In this document: in pieces, positions 45,441-57,925 of the stretch | How positions within the stretch are numbered: position 1 is the stretch's first letter | Layout: the number at the start of each line of letters is the position of its first letter | Assembly (NCBI RefSeq): GCF_008831285.2 | Contig: NC_045145.1 | Span: forward strand, 4,628,723 to 4,692,722 | DNA length: 64,000 bases | Reading direction: 5' to 3' | DNA from: Nymphaea colorata | Taxonomy: Eukaryota; Streptophyta; Magnoliopsida; Nymphaeales; Nymphaeaceae | Notes under the pieces: generated by a model | Seen by the model: the letters and a program-made list of their open reading frames with translations, nothing else | What the model was told of the DNA's origin: nothing | Databases searched by the model: none | Program-made: the position numbers and the translations under genes

Positions 45441-46980
45441 AATCAAAAATTTTTAAAAAATGATGTCATCGTATTAATTGCATCGGCTCCACATTGGCTG
45501 GTATTTTGAAGGTGACATTTCGGGTCCTTCCACTATTCTGCTGCCAATGTGATATGTAGACCGGCATTGAAAACATTGTGCAAAATTCATGATAAATTTG
45601 TGTTCAATAAAAAAGATTTTTTGTTTCGTTGAAAATTAGTCATCGAAGAAATGGACACTATAAAATCAAAGGAGCTCAGCAAACAAGGAAAATAGTAGCT
45701 TACTCAGTCTCGTCTCTATTCCAAAAAAAACATTAACATTACCATGTGAATGGACAAACAAAAGAAAACAAACTCACCTTTTGAATCAATCAATCACTGT
45801 TCACTTTTTTCCCCTTATCAAATATCTCTTTACTTGTACGACTTAGATGTCTACTACTTTTGAAAAAAAGTGGCTGAATTGATGGGATTTAGTATGATAT
45901 TTATGAGATGGACGACATCAATGAAATTGATATTCAGATCTTTTATTCTTAAAACGCATTGTTTTTTACCCAATAAGTGGAACTACCACTCAATAATATG
46001 TTGCCACCAAAGCACAACTCTGTATTTCTTCTAAAGGGTCTTTTAATTGTTCCAGAGCAGATAGAAAGGGATTCTTTAACTAGAAAGAGTTCAGTTCAGG
46101 TGGAAGCTATATAAAGAGAGAGAGAGAGAGAGGCTTATGCTTTGTAAAGAAAATGGCCTCCATTCTTAAAACTTCAGGATATTCTAATCGACAGAATATA
46201 TCTGGATAGGGAAGTGGTTTTATGCAGTACTTCTGCAAGTAAAAATGTCGCTTGGCCCAAATTGTAATATAAACAAAATTTCAATTGAAAACATATTACT
46301 ACGACCAAAGCATAATTCCAAAAACAAGGCTAGGTTGAGCTAGCCCACCGCGATTACGGAATGGGTTTCACAGAGTTGTTCATCAGGTAGCTCAGCCAAA
46401 CAAGTTAGTCTCAGCTCATTGGTACCAGCCGAAATAGCTGACCATAGTCCACTTATAAAGCACATGAAATTCAAAGTTGATGTATTTCCTTAAAATAAAG
46501 TAAACTGTTGGCAGGTGATTGGTTGAGGCATGATCTGCTGGTAGTAAGGCCAACCAATGCCATACAAGGTTCCTAACGGGAAAAAAAAAACTTTTTTTTG
46601 AAAATTTTACAAAAAACATACTCGTTTTTTAATGAATTACTAAAAGCTTGCTTAAGTCTTGATTTCTTTTATCTAACCACCTAAACCTTACATAAAAAAA
46701 CATTTAACTGAATAAAAAATAAAGTTAAAAAGGTTCTTTTTGTACCACAAAGCTTAAGCATGCTTTCGTAAGAAGTTCTTTTGTTTTTCTTGGGAGACCT
46801 AAACTGTTGGATCATGGATGTGCTTTTCTTTGTTTGCTTACTGGCCAATACTTATTGATTAAATAAGTCATTAAACTAATTGAAGCCATTTTTTAGTTTT
46901 GAAATCTTCATTGCACTTCGAGTTCTTGGTCTCCACGTCCTTCAGGCGTGTGGGAACAGGCGGGAAGGGTGCTGCCTACC

Positions 46981-47215
46981 GTGTTGGCTAAGGGGCGGAG
47001 CCATATGTGGGCATGTATGGGCAGTTGCCCACACACAGTCCTGCAGATTTCTTTTATTTACACTCAGATTAGTGGTTGCCACCAATTGTTTATTCATCTA
47101 TAATGTGCTCCTTAAATATTTGCTTAGTGCCCCTTAATTGTTTTATTATGTCTAAAAAATTTTTAAAAGGAATACTCCGTAACCAAAAATTTATGGCTCA
47201 GCCATCGTTGTCTGC
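46981..47215. mobile_element. Dispersed repeat family A, best-preserved copy
   Basis: The head is GGGGCGGAGCCATATGTGGG then GGGCAGTTGCCCACACACAG. The tail is CCGTAACCAAAAATTTATGG then CTCAGCCAT. Head GGCGGAGCC opposes tail GGCTC. The body contains AGATTAGTGGTTGCC and TGCTTAGTGCCCC. No ORF. Confidence 0.65.
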
Positions 47216-48774
47216 TCCGGCCGATGAACACTAAAAAACTTTGATTCCGTACAGGTGAAACTTCGATTGTAGAAAACAGAACTTGGACAGTTTTTTTTTT
47301 TTTTTTTCTAATGCGGGACCTGATTCTCAATCATGAAAAACTTGAATTCCATGTGCTTTTGTTCTAAGTTCAACTTGGACACAATTTTCTGTCAGTCGTA
47401 TTCTTTGTTTATTCAAACCAATTCAAGCCGGTCTATTTAGCCACGTAAAGAAATTCTCCCTTGGCATCGAATTCCACCTTTTCTAAAGTTTCAACAAACA
47501 CCACCAACATTTATAGAGCCAATCATTATGCACAAGTTCCCAAGATCAAAAGCTTTATTTTTTTTTAGTTATGATCAGAACAATATCTGCTTCTTGGAAG
47601 GAATGATTGGCCGATCGTTAGTAATTGCGACCTGCAAAAGGGACAAGGAATGCGCTTTTCCTAATTGCTCAAGCAAATGACTGACGCTGTTCTGTGAAAC
47701 CATGCAAACCAAAAAGTGTCATGTAAATTAAATGAATGAATCTCTTAAGATATTATTAAAGTTCAGAAGGAAGCCGACATTTTGCCTGACATCTTGCCCT
47801 TCAAGGGCATCTGAGTACTTTTCTTTTGATAAGCAAACAAGGGACCATTAATCTCGGGACAGTCCCTTTCTCTCAAAAGCTGTTCACCATTTTCTTGATT
47901 GGCAACAATATGTAGGAGTCACTTATCATGAAGGCTACTTGCAGAAGGTTGGCAATGGCTAAATACTACAGTTACATATTTACTCTCTCTAGTACATGCT
48001 GAGAAAACCACCAACTCATGGTTGGCAGTGGACTTCTGTGGTAATTGTTGATCATTGTCCCCACTCTCAGTTCACAAATGATTGTTGATCACTGAATTCT
48101 CCGTATTTTATAATATAACTTTGCTGGTGCACTCCAAGATGTACATAAAAAATGCATAAACTTACTGAGGCCCCATTTAAAGAAGATGCAGCACAAAATC
48201 CAACGCATGACCTTTTTGGAAGTGTTTCTTTTCTTTCAATGTAATATCTGCATCAAATCATTTGTATCCATGAAGATCACCTGTCACTTCCTTAAGCTGT
48301 GCCCAGAAAAGATTATTGCTTTACCGAACCGTACTTTTTGTTTTCTTAGCATGGATTTTTACGGCATATTCTTCATGATGCCGACGATTGTAGATCTGAT
48401 TCTGCCTTGTGATGATGAGGACTACGGTTTCGCCATTTATGTGGGTCAGCCTAGAGCAGAGAGCTGGCCGTGGTGATCTTCTCCCTTGTACTTCCCACAG
48501 ACAACTATGATCTGGACGGCTCAGTACCATCAATGAGTTGCTTTTCCGTAATGTACAGTTTAGAATTCTTCTAGCTTTCCTGATGTTGGCAGGTAGAAAA
48601 AACAGTTTTTAGAAGTCACCATCGATCTATGAACAGGGAAGAAACAGCTGAACTGCAGGAAAAGTATAGTTTTTTTTCTTGTGGAAGTACTGCCGTAATG
48701 AAGAAATAAAAAGAGGACACATCGAACTTCGCCAACTTTTTAATATAGTTCACTTATAAAGGCAGTCCCAAGCT
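47216..48774. other. Intergenic stretch without recognised features
   Basis: AT-rich, with a poly-T run near 47,290. The open frame at 48,186-48,476 has no family resemblance and no splice context. Nothing can be assigned. Confidence 0.5.
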
Positions 48775-49371
48775 CTTTAGGGGGAGTTTGGACGACATTC
48801 TAGTTTAACGCAGATTTATAAAAACTTGGTTTTATGATAATATTTTCCTTAAAGAACTTTTAAAACATTGGTTTTTTTTTTTTTTTTGACACACTCAAAC
48901 CTAGTTCTAAGGAGAACCAGGTTTTTCGCTTCCTTTTACAAAACTAGGTTTTGTTAAACTAGATTTTTCTTTAATTTGAGAATGAAGCTAGAAATTTTTC
49001 ATGGAAAGGGGGGGTGGAATTAAAGTTTTAAAATTTTAACGTGGGTCTAAATATCATTTTTTAAAATTTTCATATAAGACAAGTGAAATTTTAAAAATTT
49101 TACATGTTTTTTTTTTAGGTGGGGCCCTACTTGCCCTACCTTGACTCTAACCTTGTTCTAAACCAGTTTAATTGACATCCAAACACCCCCAAAATCCTAA
49201 TTTTGAAGGCAAATCCTGGTTTTCACTCCCTTCTACAAAACCAAGTTTTGTCAAATGAGGTTTTATTCTAACCCAGTTTTGATGAAGCTCAAACACCCCA
49301 AAAACCTAATTTTGGAGGCAAATTCTACCATAAACTCATGTTTTGGTGCCAATCCAAACACTCCTCTAAAG
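48775..49371. mobile_element. MITE-like element with GTTTGGA inverted ends
   Basis: The left end is CTTTAGGGGGAGTTTGGACG and the right end is AATCCAAACACTCCTCTAAAG read inward, giving imperfect inverted termini of about 20 bp. The interior has several paired ACTAGGTTTTGT and ACCAAGTTTTGT segments. It is non-coding and has been invaded by a family B repeat. No clear target-site duplication was seen. Confidence 0.6.
48985..49140. mobile_element. Family B repeat nested in the MITE-like element
   Basis: GGGGGGGTGGAATTAAAG, TTTTAAAATTTTAACGTGGG, TTTTCATATAAGACAAGTG and TTAGGTGGGGCCCTACTTGC follow family B motif order. Confidence 0.5.
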
Positions 49372-50154
49372 TTTTCAGCTGACCTCTTATATTGAAGAAA
49401 AAAAAAATATAAATTTGGCATGGAAAGAGAAGTATAAGATTATGAATTGAGTTCATGCCGAGTCACCAGACTTACATTTTGATTTTGCTAAGTTGTCTGT
49501 GTATTAATGGTAACTCAAATGGAAACTCTTGTATTTGACTTGTGGAAAAAAGTGAAACTATTGATTACGTAGGCCTCTTTGCTTGATGTCTGGTGTTAGA
49601 TGTGAACGAGCCAAAACGTATCCATTTATATCTAGTGGCAAGCGTACGTGTGGAAGGATGGACGGCCACGAATGCGCCTCTGCTTTACGCCCAAATCAAC
49701 CACTGAACCACATGCGCGCCATTCTCAAACATATGGTCCCTAAAAAGAATCACAAAAAATTATAGTTTTAAAATATGAAAAATTTTCAAATAATTAAGTG
49801 GTATATAAAAACAACTATGGAAACAAGGAAATTAATTATTTAAAAGTTCAATAATTTGGAAGCTCGCCGATACTTCATTAGTTTTTTGTTGTCGATTCCT
49901 CTAAGTTTCTTTGGTAGTATCTTCCTAATTTAAAGAACCATATATGAATCTTATGACCCATGTTATCCTATGTAAGAATGGCACCTTCTTACAATTTATA
50001 TCAGCTCTTTATTTATGCTTTCCTATATACATGGGGACTAGTGTGGGCCACTTTGAAAAAAAAATATATTGTAAGGATTAATAATCACACTGTGATGCTT
50101 CAAAAATTACATAAGATGCCCATAATAGACACTGCAGGAGGAGTCATAAACTTT
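49372..50154. other. Intergenic stretch without recognised features
   Basis: AT-rich throughout; no ORF with family resemblance, RNA gene or defined repeat was found. Confidence 0.5.
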
Positions 50155-50335
50155 TTATGAGGAAGGGCAAATTATAGTTTCAAAATTTTAACAAGGACAG
50201 AAATACAACTTCTCAAAATTTTTACATAAGATAAATGAATTTTTTTGTAATTTACATACAATTTTTCTTTTTTTTTGAAATTTTGAAGGGGGGCTAAAGC
50301 CCTTGCCGCCCCCTGACTCCACCACTGACATACGG
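50155..50335. mobile_element. Dispersed repeat family B copy
   Basis: AGGGCAAATTATAGTTTCAA, AATTTTAACAAGGACAG, TTTACATAAGATAAATG, then GGGGCTAAAGCCCTTGCCGC and CCCCTGACTCCACCACTGAC. It shows the full head-to-tail order of the family, ending in a GACTCCACC-type tail. Confidence 0.6.
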
Positions 50336-51109
50336 GGCTGTGACTATAGCACCTTTCAGTCAAAATAATCTTGGGTCGGCCCCTGCTTGCGGTGTCTGGC
50401 TTAACACCGTAAGGGTGTTTGGTAAAAAGAATATTATGCTTTTAGAACATATGTTCCTACAACATGTGTAGGACACATTATGTTTCTTGGATCAAAAACC
50501 AAATGTTCTTAAATCATGTATTTTTATAAGAACATATGTTTCAGTAACACCATATTGTCCTTGAGAACGCCCTGTAAGGAACACTTGCCACACAGCTACC
50601 TTCCAAAAAAGGTACTGAAATGTTAATATTTCCCCACTCACTTCACTCAGTTTAAATGGGCAAAAATTTTAGGGATGAACTCAGATCAAAATCTCTCACG
50701 CTTTCTGAGAAACATTTCACATCTACAAAACATCAAACGCCTCTTAAGGTTAAATACACTCAAAAGTTCAATGTCTAGTGAGTTTCTTAACCCCAACTTA
50801 TCCATAAAGAGCAAAAACAAAAGGAACTCTTTGAAACTGCTTTTGCTAAATCTAATGCAATTGCTTGGCAGCTTGTTGATTCCAGCATAAAGATGTCAGT
50901 CTTTGCAGGCTCTTACTGGTTGCTGATCTTGGCAGAAAAAGAACTCCCTTACTAACTATTTAAGCAATACTTGCCCCAAAAAAAGCAAAGATGTTGATCT
51001 TGGCAGGCTTCCATGAATGAGAAGATTTACCAAGGCACATTAAACTACAATGCGAACCCTGGACCGCAAAAATATTGGATCCAAATCAACTCAATGCGAG
51101 AGCCGCTAA
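50336..51109. other. Intergenic stretch without recognised features
   Basis: It starts with a GGGTGTTTGGTAAAAAG motif near 50,413 of the small-transposon type, but no matching inverted end could be fixed; CGCCCTGTAAGGAACACTTG near 50,570 is a weak candidate. Otherwise nothing to report. Confidence 0.4.
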
Positions 51110-51175
51110 GTCACAGTGGCGGACCCATATATTAGCTGATGTGGGCAGTTGCTAATTCGCGGATTTTCCTGATAA
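51110..51175. mobile_element. Family A head fragment
   Basis: CAGTGGCGGACCCATATATT then GATGTGGGCAGTTGCTAATT. No tail was found, so it is probably truncated. Confidence 0.45.
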
Positions 51176-51542
51176 AAGTTGGTGTTTCAAGAGTTGCTAA
51201 AAGCAAAGTGGTGGAATAAAAGCTGCCACTCAAGGAAGACCCAAACTGATTTCAAGACAAACCAAGGCAATGGGGCAGCTGCAGAGGATATTCTCTTTAG
51301 TGACGCAACATGATGGCGGCAAAGCCTGCATTCAGCAACATTTAGACCCAACTTTCAAAGGTGGTCCTGTGTTTGATGACATCTAAGGAACATTTTTTGT
51401 TGTTATATACTAATTCTTTAAGAGAAACTGCCATATTTGGTTTGCAGTTGCATGAGGTACACGCCTCTCCCACGAGAAGGTAAATATGCAAGAAATGTTT
51501 TTCTTATTTGCCGAAAATCCAACCACAGACCCATTTGCATCG

Positions 51543-51775
51543 AAGGGCATAGCATAGCTGGTCTAGTCATGCGGCATATAAACAACTTGTCATTGGTTCG
51601 ATTCCAGTAGGTGCTATACCTTTGGATTGCAAACAGTGGCGCAAAAAACAATTAGGTCTCGAAACAGTCCCTAAAACCCAGGAGGCAGGGGTAGGAGGAG
51701 GCTTCGGCTTCTCGGGTATTGCCCCAAGTGGGTTATCTCCCCAAGTCGGGATAGAAGGGATGTCAATCTGATGAG
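51543..51775 (+). mobile_element. tRNA-derived SINE
   Basis: The A box TAGCATAGCTGG lies at 51,550-51,561 and the B box GGTTCGATTCC at 51,595-51,605. Their 45-bp spacing suits a pol III internal promoter, as in tRNA-headed plant SINEs. The non-tRNA body that follows contains AGGCAGGGGTAGGAGGAGGC and CCCCAAGTGGGTTATCTCCC. Flanks do not form a full acceptor stem, so it is not a tRNA gene. Confidence 0.6.
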
Positions 51776-52806
51776 ATATAGCTATTACTGTGTCTGACTA
51801 CTTCTTCTGATATTGCTTAATTAGTCTTGAAGTTCGAATTTTTTCAAATCCACTGTGCTTAATTGCTAAAATAAGTTCAAGTTTTGGCAGTAATCAGCTT
51901 TAGATGTCTATCGAAAAATCAAGTTCAAGTTCGAATTTTCTTACTGAACTCAATTAATTGGATTTGGGTCCAAATTGAACATTGAAATGGAACATGCCTA
52001 TCTATACATAGATGCCGTCTATTATTTTGCTTAAACTTTCTCCACTCAATTCAGTTTATTAATAAAGGAGCTAATATTGGATCAGAATTGGCTGGATACT
52101 AAATTTATTTTGTCTTTATTTTGTCTGGATCAACAATTTTTGTTGGATTTTAGGCACAGATGATCAAATTAAAGTATTAAAGAGCTACCTTGCTATTTTC
52201 ACTGCAACCTTCATCGGTTGTTATTTTATTTAGAAAAAACAAATTCGATCAAGGACATGAATAAACAAAAGTTATTGCACTAGTACACAAATTATATGCG
52301 TCAAAAAGAGAAAAGCTCCATGTTACATTATTAATCTTTTAGTTTCTTTTTACTTTTTTTATTTAAAAGGGTTTGACATGGTCACACTATTAAAGGACTT
52401 TCTGCAACTTTTTGTCTCTCTCCTACCTCGCTACCACAAACACAGATTCTCTCTCTATCTCTCTCACATCAGTATCAGTTACTTTTCACTTTAGATATAC
52501 ATTTTAAGCCACGAACAAATCAACAACTTTTATATTTGATGGGAATATATATATATATAAAAATTGAATGTTAACTCAAGTTTTTTAAGTCAGTTAGTCA
52601 TCTAATCAAAATTGTCTTATATATTATAATAAAAATTTAAGAAAAAACAAAGAAAAAAGTAATGGACATTTTTATCATTTAGTATTTGTTTTTATCTTTT
52701 TTTTCATGTTTTTCTCTCAACCAAACATTTGCATGAGATTGACAACCCACATTAGATGTATATGTGTGTAATATGTAGATTAAGTTAAAAGTACATTTAA
52801 AACGCA

Positions 52807-52810
<4 letters not shown>
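51776..52810. other. Intergenic stretch without recognised features
   Basis: AT-rich; no gene. Short AT runs lie near 52,545 and 52,620. Confidence 0.5.

Positions 52811-52870
<60 letters not shown>
52811..52870. repeat. (CT)n(AT)n microsatellite
   Basis: Fifteen CT units followed by fifteen AT units. Confidence 0.95.
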
Positions 52871-52873
<3 letters not shown>

Positions 52874-53174
52874 GCCTTTGGTTATTTGGAAGAAAATCAA
52901 GACAATCTTGTCATGTTTTTGCACGTAATCACTGATCAGCCCATGCACTTTAAGAAGAAATATTATTAAAAGAAACAAACTTTTCTCATAGCTGAACGTT
53001 TCCTTGGGTGGGATTATCCCTGCTTTTGGGTGTAAGACATGGGAAAAGCAAACACGGAACAATTCATGAGCACCTTTTATTCGGAAAAAGACGTCGAAAA
53101 AGTCCACCGTGGAAGGGTCCTACTTGTTCTCTATCCCTCTTTTGGAAAATGCATGGGTAAGTGGGATTTAATAG

Positions 53175-53565
53175 CGGAGCCAGAAGTTGTCGATTGAAAG
53201 GCATCAAGCGAGACAAGTTTAGATTCTTAATTCACCAATATATACACCAAAGGAGCAAATAGTCCAAGGTATTAATAATGTATATTTGAAGACTATTGTG
53301 GCTAGTGTGGGCAAATGCCACCAACAGCCCCCATGTGGCTCCCCCACTGCAGGCACTTACCCCATGGACACGTGAAAACAAAAGTCTATATATATATATA
53401 TATTCTTTCACCAAACGCAGTCAATACCCGTCACTAGATAAAGTTATCTGCGGACAATTTCTTCTACGAAATAAATGTACCTTAACTTTCACTTATTATC
53501 CCTTACAAGTTTTAATTGAAGCATTAGTGCTTCTCAGTCAGAAATTTTTTAGCTCTGCACATTAA
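53175..53565. mobile_element. Rearranged family A sequences
   Basis: AGCGGAGCCAGAAGTTGTC near 53,175 looks like an inverted tail. AGTGTGGGCAAATGCCACC near 53,304 is a head, and CAGAAATTTTTTAGCTCTGC near 53,540 is a tail. At least two diverged pieces appear joined. An AT run lies at 53,389-53,402. Confidence 0.4.
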
Positions 53566-53724
53566 TTAAAATTAAAATGTTTCGATCCTTGTTTTTGTTT
53601 TTTAATAAAATAAACTTTGAGGGTGTGTTTGATAGCTTGGTGAAATTGTATGATTGCGATCAATTGAATTTTTGCATACAATTGAATGATTTGGGATGAA
53701 AGTTACCGGGTGAAATAGTCCACA

Positions 53725-53900
53725 ACTAGTTGGTCAACTGCCAAATAAGCAGGCAGTCACTGGTTCAAATCTTAGAAGTGCATGATGAAAGCCGACGAAG
53801 TAGAAGACCAAGGTGCAAAAGAATGGTCTCGGGGTTTATACATCTTGACTTACGATTAAGTCCGAAAGCGGACTTGGGCCAAATCCAGGGGCAGAGCTAA
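53725..53900 (+). mobile_element. SINE-like segment, weak
   Basis: TAGTTGGTCAACTGCC followed after about 40 bases by GGTTCAAATCT resembles tRNA A and B boxes. The body contains CGGGGTTTATACATCTTG and GCGGACTTGGGCC. It could be a diverged SINE. Confidence 0.35.
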
Positions 53901-54010
53901 GGGGAGACCCACATGGGCCCTTCGGTGTCAAATTTTAAAAACTTTAATTCAACTTTTCTTATGAAAAATTTCTGAAGAATTTTAAGTTCCGAAAAAGTGA
54001 ATAAACCTAT
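53885..54010. mobile_element. Family B-like fragment
   Basis: CCAGGGGCAGAGCTAAGGGG, GGGCCCTTCGGTGTCAAATT, TTTTCTTATGAAAAATTTCTG. It shares vocabulary and order with family B heads. Confidence 0.35.
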
Positions 54011-54055
54011 AAGAGAATGTAATTTCTCCTCGGAAGGAGGAGAAAAATAAAAAGA

Positions 54056-54107
54056 CCACGCGATCTGTTCATGCACTTGATCCACGCGATCTGTTCATGC
54101 ACTTGAT
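54056..54107. repeat. Perfect 26-bp tandem duplication
   Basis: CCACGCGATCTGTTCATGCA plus CTTGAT occurs twice in direct succession without mismatch. Confidence 0.95.
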
Positions 54108-56483
54108 CAACTTTGGATCTTGATTGGATCTGCAGACTGACAAAAAGTTTTGGGCCCAAATTTATTTTGGACCGGTTATAATTTAAAGCATCTTCAACAC
54201 CTTTTTCTCGACTACCCAGTAGCTACTTATAGACTAGTTAGAGCCTCTCAACTTCAGCCACACGTGGACGGTCCTCCGCTATCGGGTGGTTTACATCTGG
54301 ATCTGGCTGAGGATCCAGATCTTTTTGCAGGAGATTGGAACGTGGTGTGGAAGCGGGGAAGCGATTTTCCTTGGAAAATATAACGCTCACCCCTTGCGGA
54401 AGCGATGTGAAGCGTGAAACGTATCAGAAGCGAGAAAAGCAAAATTTGGACCAGAACAGCGAGTCTCCGGTCTCTACGATTCAAAAGTAAAATTCTATTC
54501 TCTAATAATCCAAAAGTAAACCTAACTCCCTCTCCTTTTACTGGGGACATGGATTTTGATACATTGTTTGGACCGAGTCAGACGGAGACTTGTCAATTGG
54601 TCATCAATGGAGTAAAGTGGACCGAGAACGGATCGGATCTGGAAGAAGTAAAAGGTACTAAAGTTAAGACCCAAACATAATAGAAAGAAACCAAATCTTC
54701 AAACTGGTTCGAAATCATTTGCAACCCCTAATATCACGGACCATTTCAGGATCCAAATCTTCAAAGTATGGTCCTAAACTGCGTTCGGATCAGATACAAA
54801 AATGACAAATCCCACTATTTTCAGATTTGCTACCAAAATCTAAGACTATATTAGAGCTGGCGCTCGTATTTTTATATTATATATATAAGACAATTATAAA
54901 TGCACTAAAATTATGTAAATATTTATAAACGAACCGTCTGATTAATTTTAATTTAAAACTATATGTGTTGAAATTTTGAGAGCCGGAAATTGGATCCATT
55001 TTCTGCGTCGTGGGGACAGTTTCGGGTATGGATCTGAATGAGAGATCACTGGGCGATTCCCATCGGCATGTGTTAGTTGGAACAGTAGCTGCTAGTTGGG
55101 CGACCTTCTTGCAATAATGGCGACCTAACGGCCGTTAGCCCAACACCCCTTCTTCCGTCAACGTCTCCGTCATCCCCGTCTCTTTTCAACCCGCGGCAAG
55201 TCACACCGAAGCAGCGTGTTCAAGGGGGCAACCTCTTGGAGAATTTACCTTTTTAACCCTAGCGCTTTCCTCAAATGGCCTCCCCTCCCTGACTTTTCTT
55301 TTTGACAATTATGAGGTTTGGCCGTGGCAGTACGGCTTTGAACCGTCTCTTTCCCTCGTGGGTTTTCGGATCTGTACCCGACCCAGACTCAATTTATACA
55401 TGTTTGCAACAATTGGGTCCAGACCCGAATTTCAGTTGGAAAAGGTGATATAGTATAAGCCAATTACTCAAATTACGTTGTATATTTAGAAGCAGTGGTG
55501 GTCCGTAAATCTGATAAGAACCTGCATGGATTCGAGATCTGATAATCGTTTGGACCCAACGAGAAAAGGCGTTCAATACAAATGGATCAGAATCCAGGTG
55601 GACTGATCCAGACACTTGCCTGTCGAGTTGTACAGGATCCTATTCCTACGTAATTACCAGATCCAATCAGAGTCAGATCCAACTATCCGACAACGTTTAT
55701 TTTATTGGATACCGTAATGCTTAGATCCTGGACCAGACCCGCCATGATTTCAAACTGGGCCCGTCACCCAAATAATTTAATCAGTTCGGGCTCCCAACGC
55801 CAGAGTCCGAACCCGATCTTACCTTCTCAAGTCGCCGAATTATTGAGGGAATCGGCGCGGTAGGTAATTATATGGAAAGTGCTTGGCCTTTTCCTTGTGC
55901 GAGAAAGCGGGGGGAGGGTTTCGGGTTTCCTTACCAAATTACGAAAACACCCTCGACTTGCTCCAACGCACGCATGCGACCCCACGTCCAAAACAAATGA
56001 CCAAAACGCCCTTAATGACGCGATGGATGACTTAAGCGTTAGGACATGAAATTACAGGAAAACCTAAAAAGTTTACAGAAATTACTAACACCCGGTTCCC
56101 CTTAGGCCAAAACTTGAGCGAGTTTTGGGTCTACACACCCACGGTTAACTTGTTGTTGAGGAAATTTTAGGAGGTTCCAGTTTTTCGAAAGTAGTAAAAA
56201 CATGTAAAAGGAGAAAGGAGTGGGTGAGGAAGAACCAGTCTTGCCACAAATAAATGTTTAATAAAATGTTCATGCCGAAGGTGGGCGGGGCGGCGAATAA
56301 CGAAGCTCAGTAACTCGTGCCGACGTGGCCTCTTCTTTTTATCAGACGCCCCTTTGATATTCCCTGCTTTTGCTTCAACACGCAATAACGCCAAAACACG
56401 TTTATATATTCCCTCTATGACATATATATATATCAAAAAAACCTTTAAATGTTGATCAATTAAAATGATCTTGGCCATGAATT
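54108..56483. other. Intergenic stretch without recognised gene
   Basis: Base composition is less AT-rich between 54,200 and 56,300, with many GATCCAGA/GACCCGA-type motifs (for example near 55,380-55,740) that resemble decayed family D or F repeats. Open frames are short and unconvincing. Confidence 0.45.
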
Positions 56484-56645
56484 ATATTCATGTTGATTGG
56501 ATGATTGAAAAAAAAGGGAAATATTCATGTTGATTGGATGATTGAAAAAAAGGAAAAAAAAAAAAAAAAAGTGACGGAGGACTAATATGTCCGGCCCTCA
56601 TTCCCAGAGAGGACTAATATGTCCAGACTTCATTTCTCAAAAATG
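56484..56645. repeat. Two short tandem duplications around a poly-A run
   Basis: TATTCATGTTGATTGGATGA plus TTGAAAAAAA occurs at about 56,484 and 56,521. GAGGACTAATATGTCC occurs at about 56,577 and 56,610. An A-rich run lies between the pairs. Confidence 0.85.
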
Positions 56646-57044
56646 CGAGCTGAAACTATATATATATATATACACACGTGTATGCATAAAACTTGCATGT
56701 AAGTTTGCAACCATAAAATATGATATCAACCCTTGTTGACGACTGAAAAGAAGAAGAAAGAAAAAATGATGTGGATTAAATATGATTTTACAACGTCCTC
56801 CTGCCTTTCTTTTTTCTTAGTATGTTTCTTCCCCTTTTTTACCACAATCTGGGAATAAAGGAAAAAACAGCCTCAAAATTATGTGCGTGAAATTGTTAAT
56901 GGCCCAAACCAAATTGAGTTTCTTTCTCCATTGCTACTAAGTAAATCATATGGAAAATTCTAATTGACAAGTGTACCACTTTTCATTCGAAGCAACCTTT
57001 AAACACTGGGTACAATGAGAAAGTAGAAAGGGCCATGGCTGGTA

Positions 57045-57268
57045 ATAGGGCCTGAGGTTGAACCCAATTAGAATAAAACATATATATTTTTAGTATAATT
57101 TAATATATATAAATAATTAATTATAGTATATATATGTATATTTAAATAAAATAATATTAAAAATAAATTATCAGGCTGAGATAAATAGACTCGAGCTGTC
57201 CTAACACCCGATTTTAAGGGTCAGGCTAGAGTCAAGCCCGCTACCTGACCTAGTGTCCGCCCCCCATC
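57045..57268. repeat. Repeat family F copy
   Basis: The left end is TAATAGGGCCTGAGGTTG and the right end is AGTCAAGCCCGCTACCTGAC then CTAGTGTCCG. An AT-rich core of TATATAAATAATTAATTATA type lies between. Confidence 0.5.
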
Positions 57269-57729
57269 TGATAACCACAATACAGTTTTTTTTTTACGGA
57301 TCACTCATTATAAATGCCTCGGCAGCACAATTAAAACTTCAAATTGAAAGAGATCAAGAGTTTAGTATTCATGGTTTGTGCACATGCACGAGCACATGAG
57401 CACATAAGCATCCACACACACACACATATATATATATATTATATAGAATACTGCAAACCTGATATGTGCTTCACAAATTAGGAGAATATAAATCCTAGAC
57501 TAAAGTTGTGAGACCGGAAGATTGTGTTCGACTCGCTGACTCATTCTTTGACTTGTGAATCCCAACTTCCCATAGCTTCGTGTGATTTTTTATCACAAGA
57601 CAAACTAATGATTCACTAGAAAATAAAATGTTTCGTCATAAAAAGTGCACCCAGTCATCAAAGTACCTGTTTGAACACTGGGATTTCTTTTCTTCTACCA
57701 TTCAAGATATCTTTTAATTTATTTTCATA

Positions 57730-57925
57730 AGGTTGTGTTTGTTTCACCACGATTTTGAGATCTACAGTGACCTGAGATCCTAGATTTATAATCAAACCAC
57801 CCACCATCTAACCTTGAATTTATGCATTTTAACATTTAGCGTGAATTTTAAATCCATGCTATTGAGATAATCAGTTTCTCAGACTTAAGATCCGAGGCTA
57901 GATCCAGAGCTATCAAACACAACCT
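57730..57925. mobile_element. MITE with 12-bp perfect inverted ends
   Basis: AGGTTGTGTTTG at 57,730 and CAAACACAACCT ending at 57,925 are perfect complements and bound a 196-bp non-coding element. The GTGTTTG terminus is widespread among small plant DNA transposons. I saw no certain target-site duplication. Confidence 0.7.

Larger units (their letters stand above)
42883..46980. other. Region downstream of the 14-3-3 gene
   Basis: It holds the 14-3-3 3' UTR and possible terminal exon, a direct repeat, a CT microsatellite, short degenerate repeats and a SINE-like segment, listed separately. A (GA)n tract lies at 46,113-46,132. I found no coding gene. Confidence 0.55.

Noticed and set aside
51543-51615. 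Possible tRNA gene
   Set aside because: A and B boxes are present, but the flanks do not form an acceptor stem or a proper anticodon arm; a SINE head fits better.
54254-54680. Overlapping open frames on both strands
   Set aside because: Short, without family resemblance or splice signals; they lie in moderately GC-rich repeat-like DNA.
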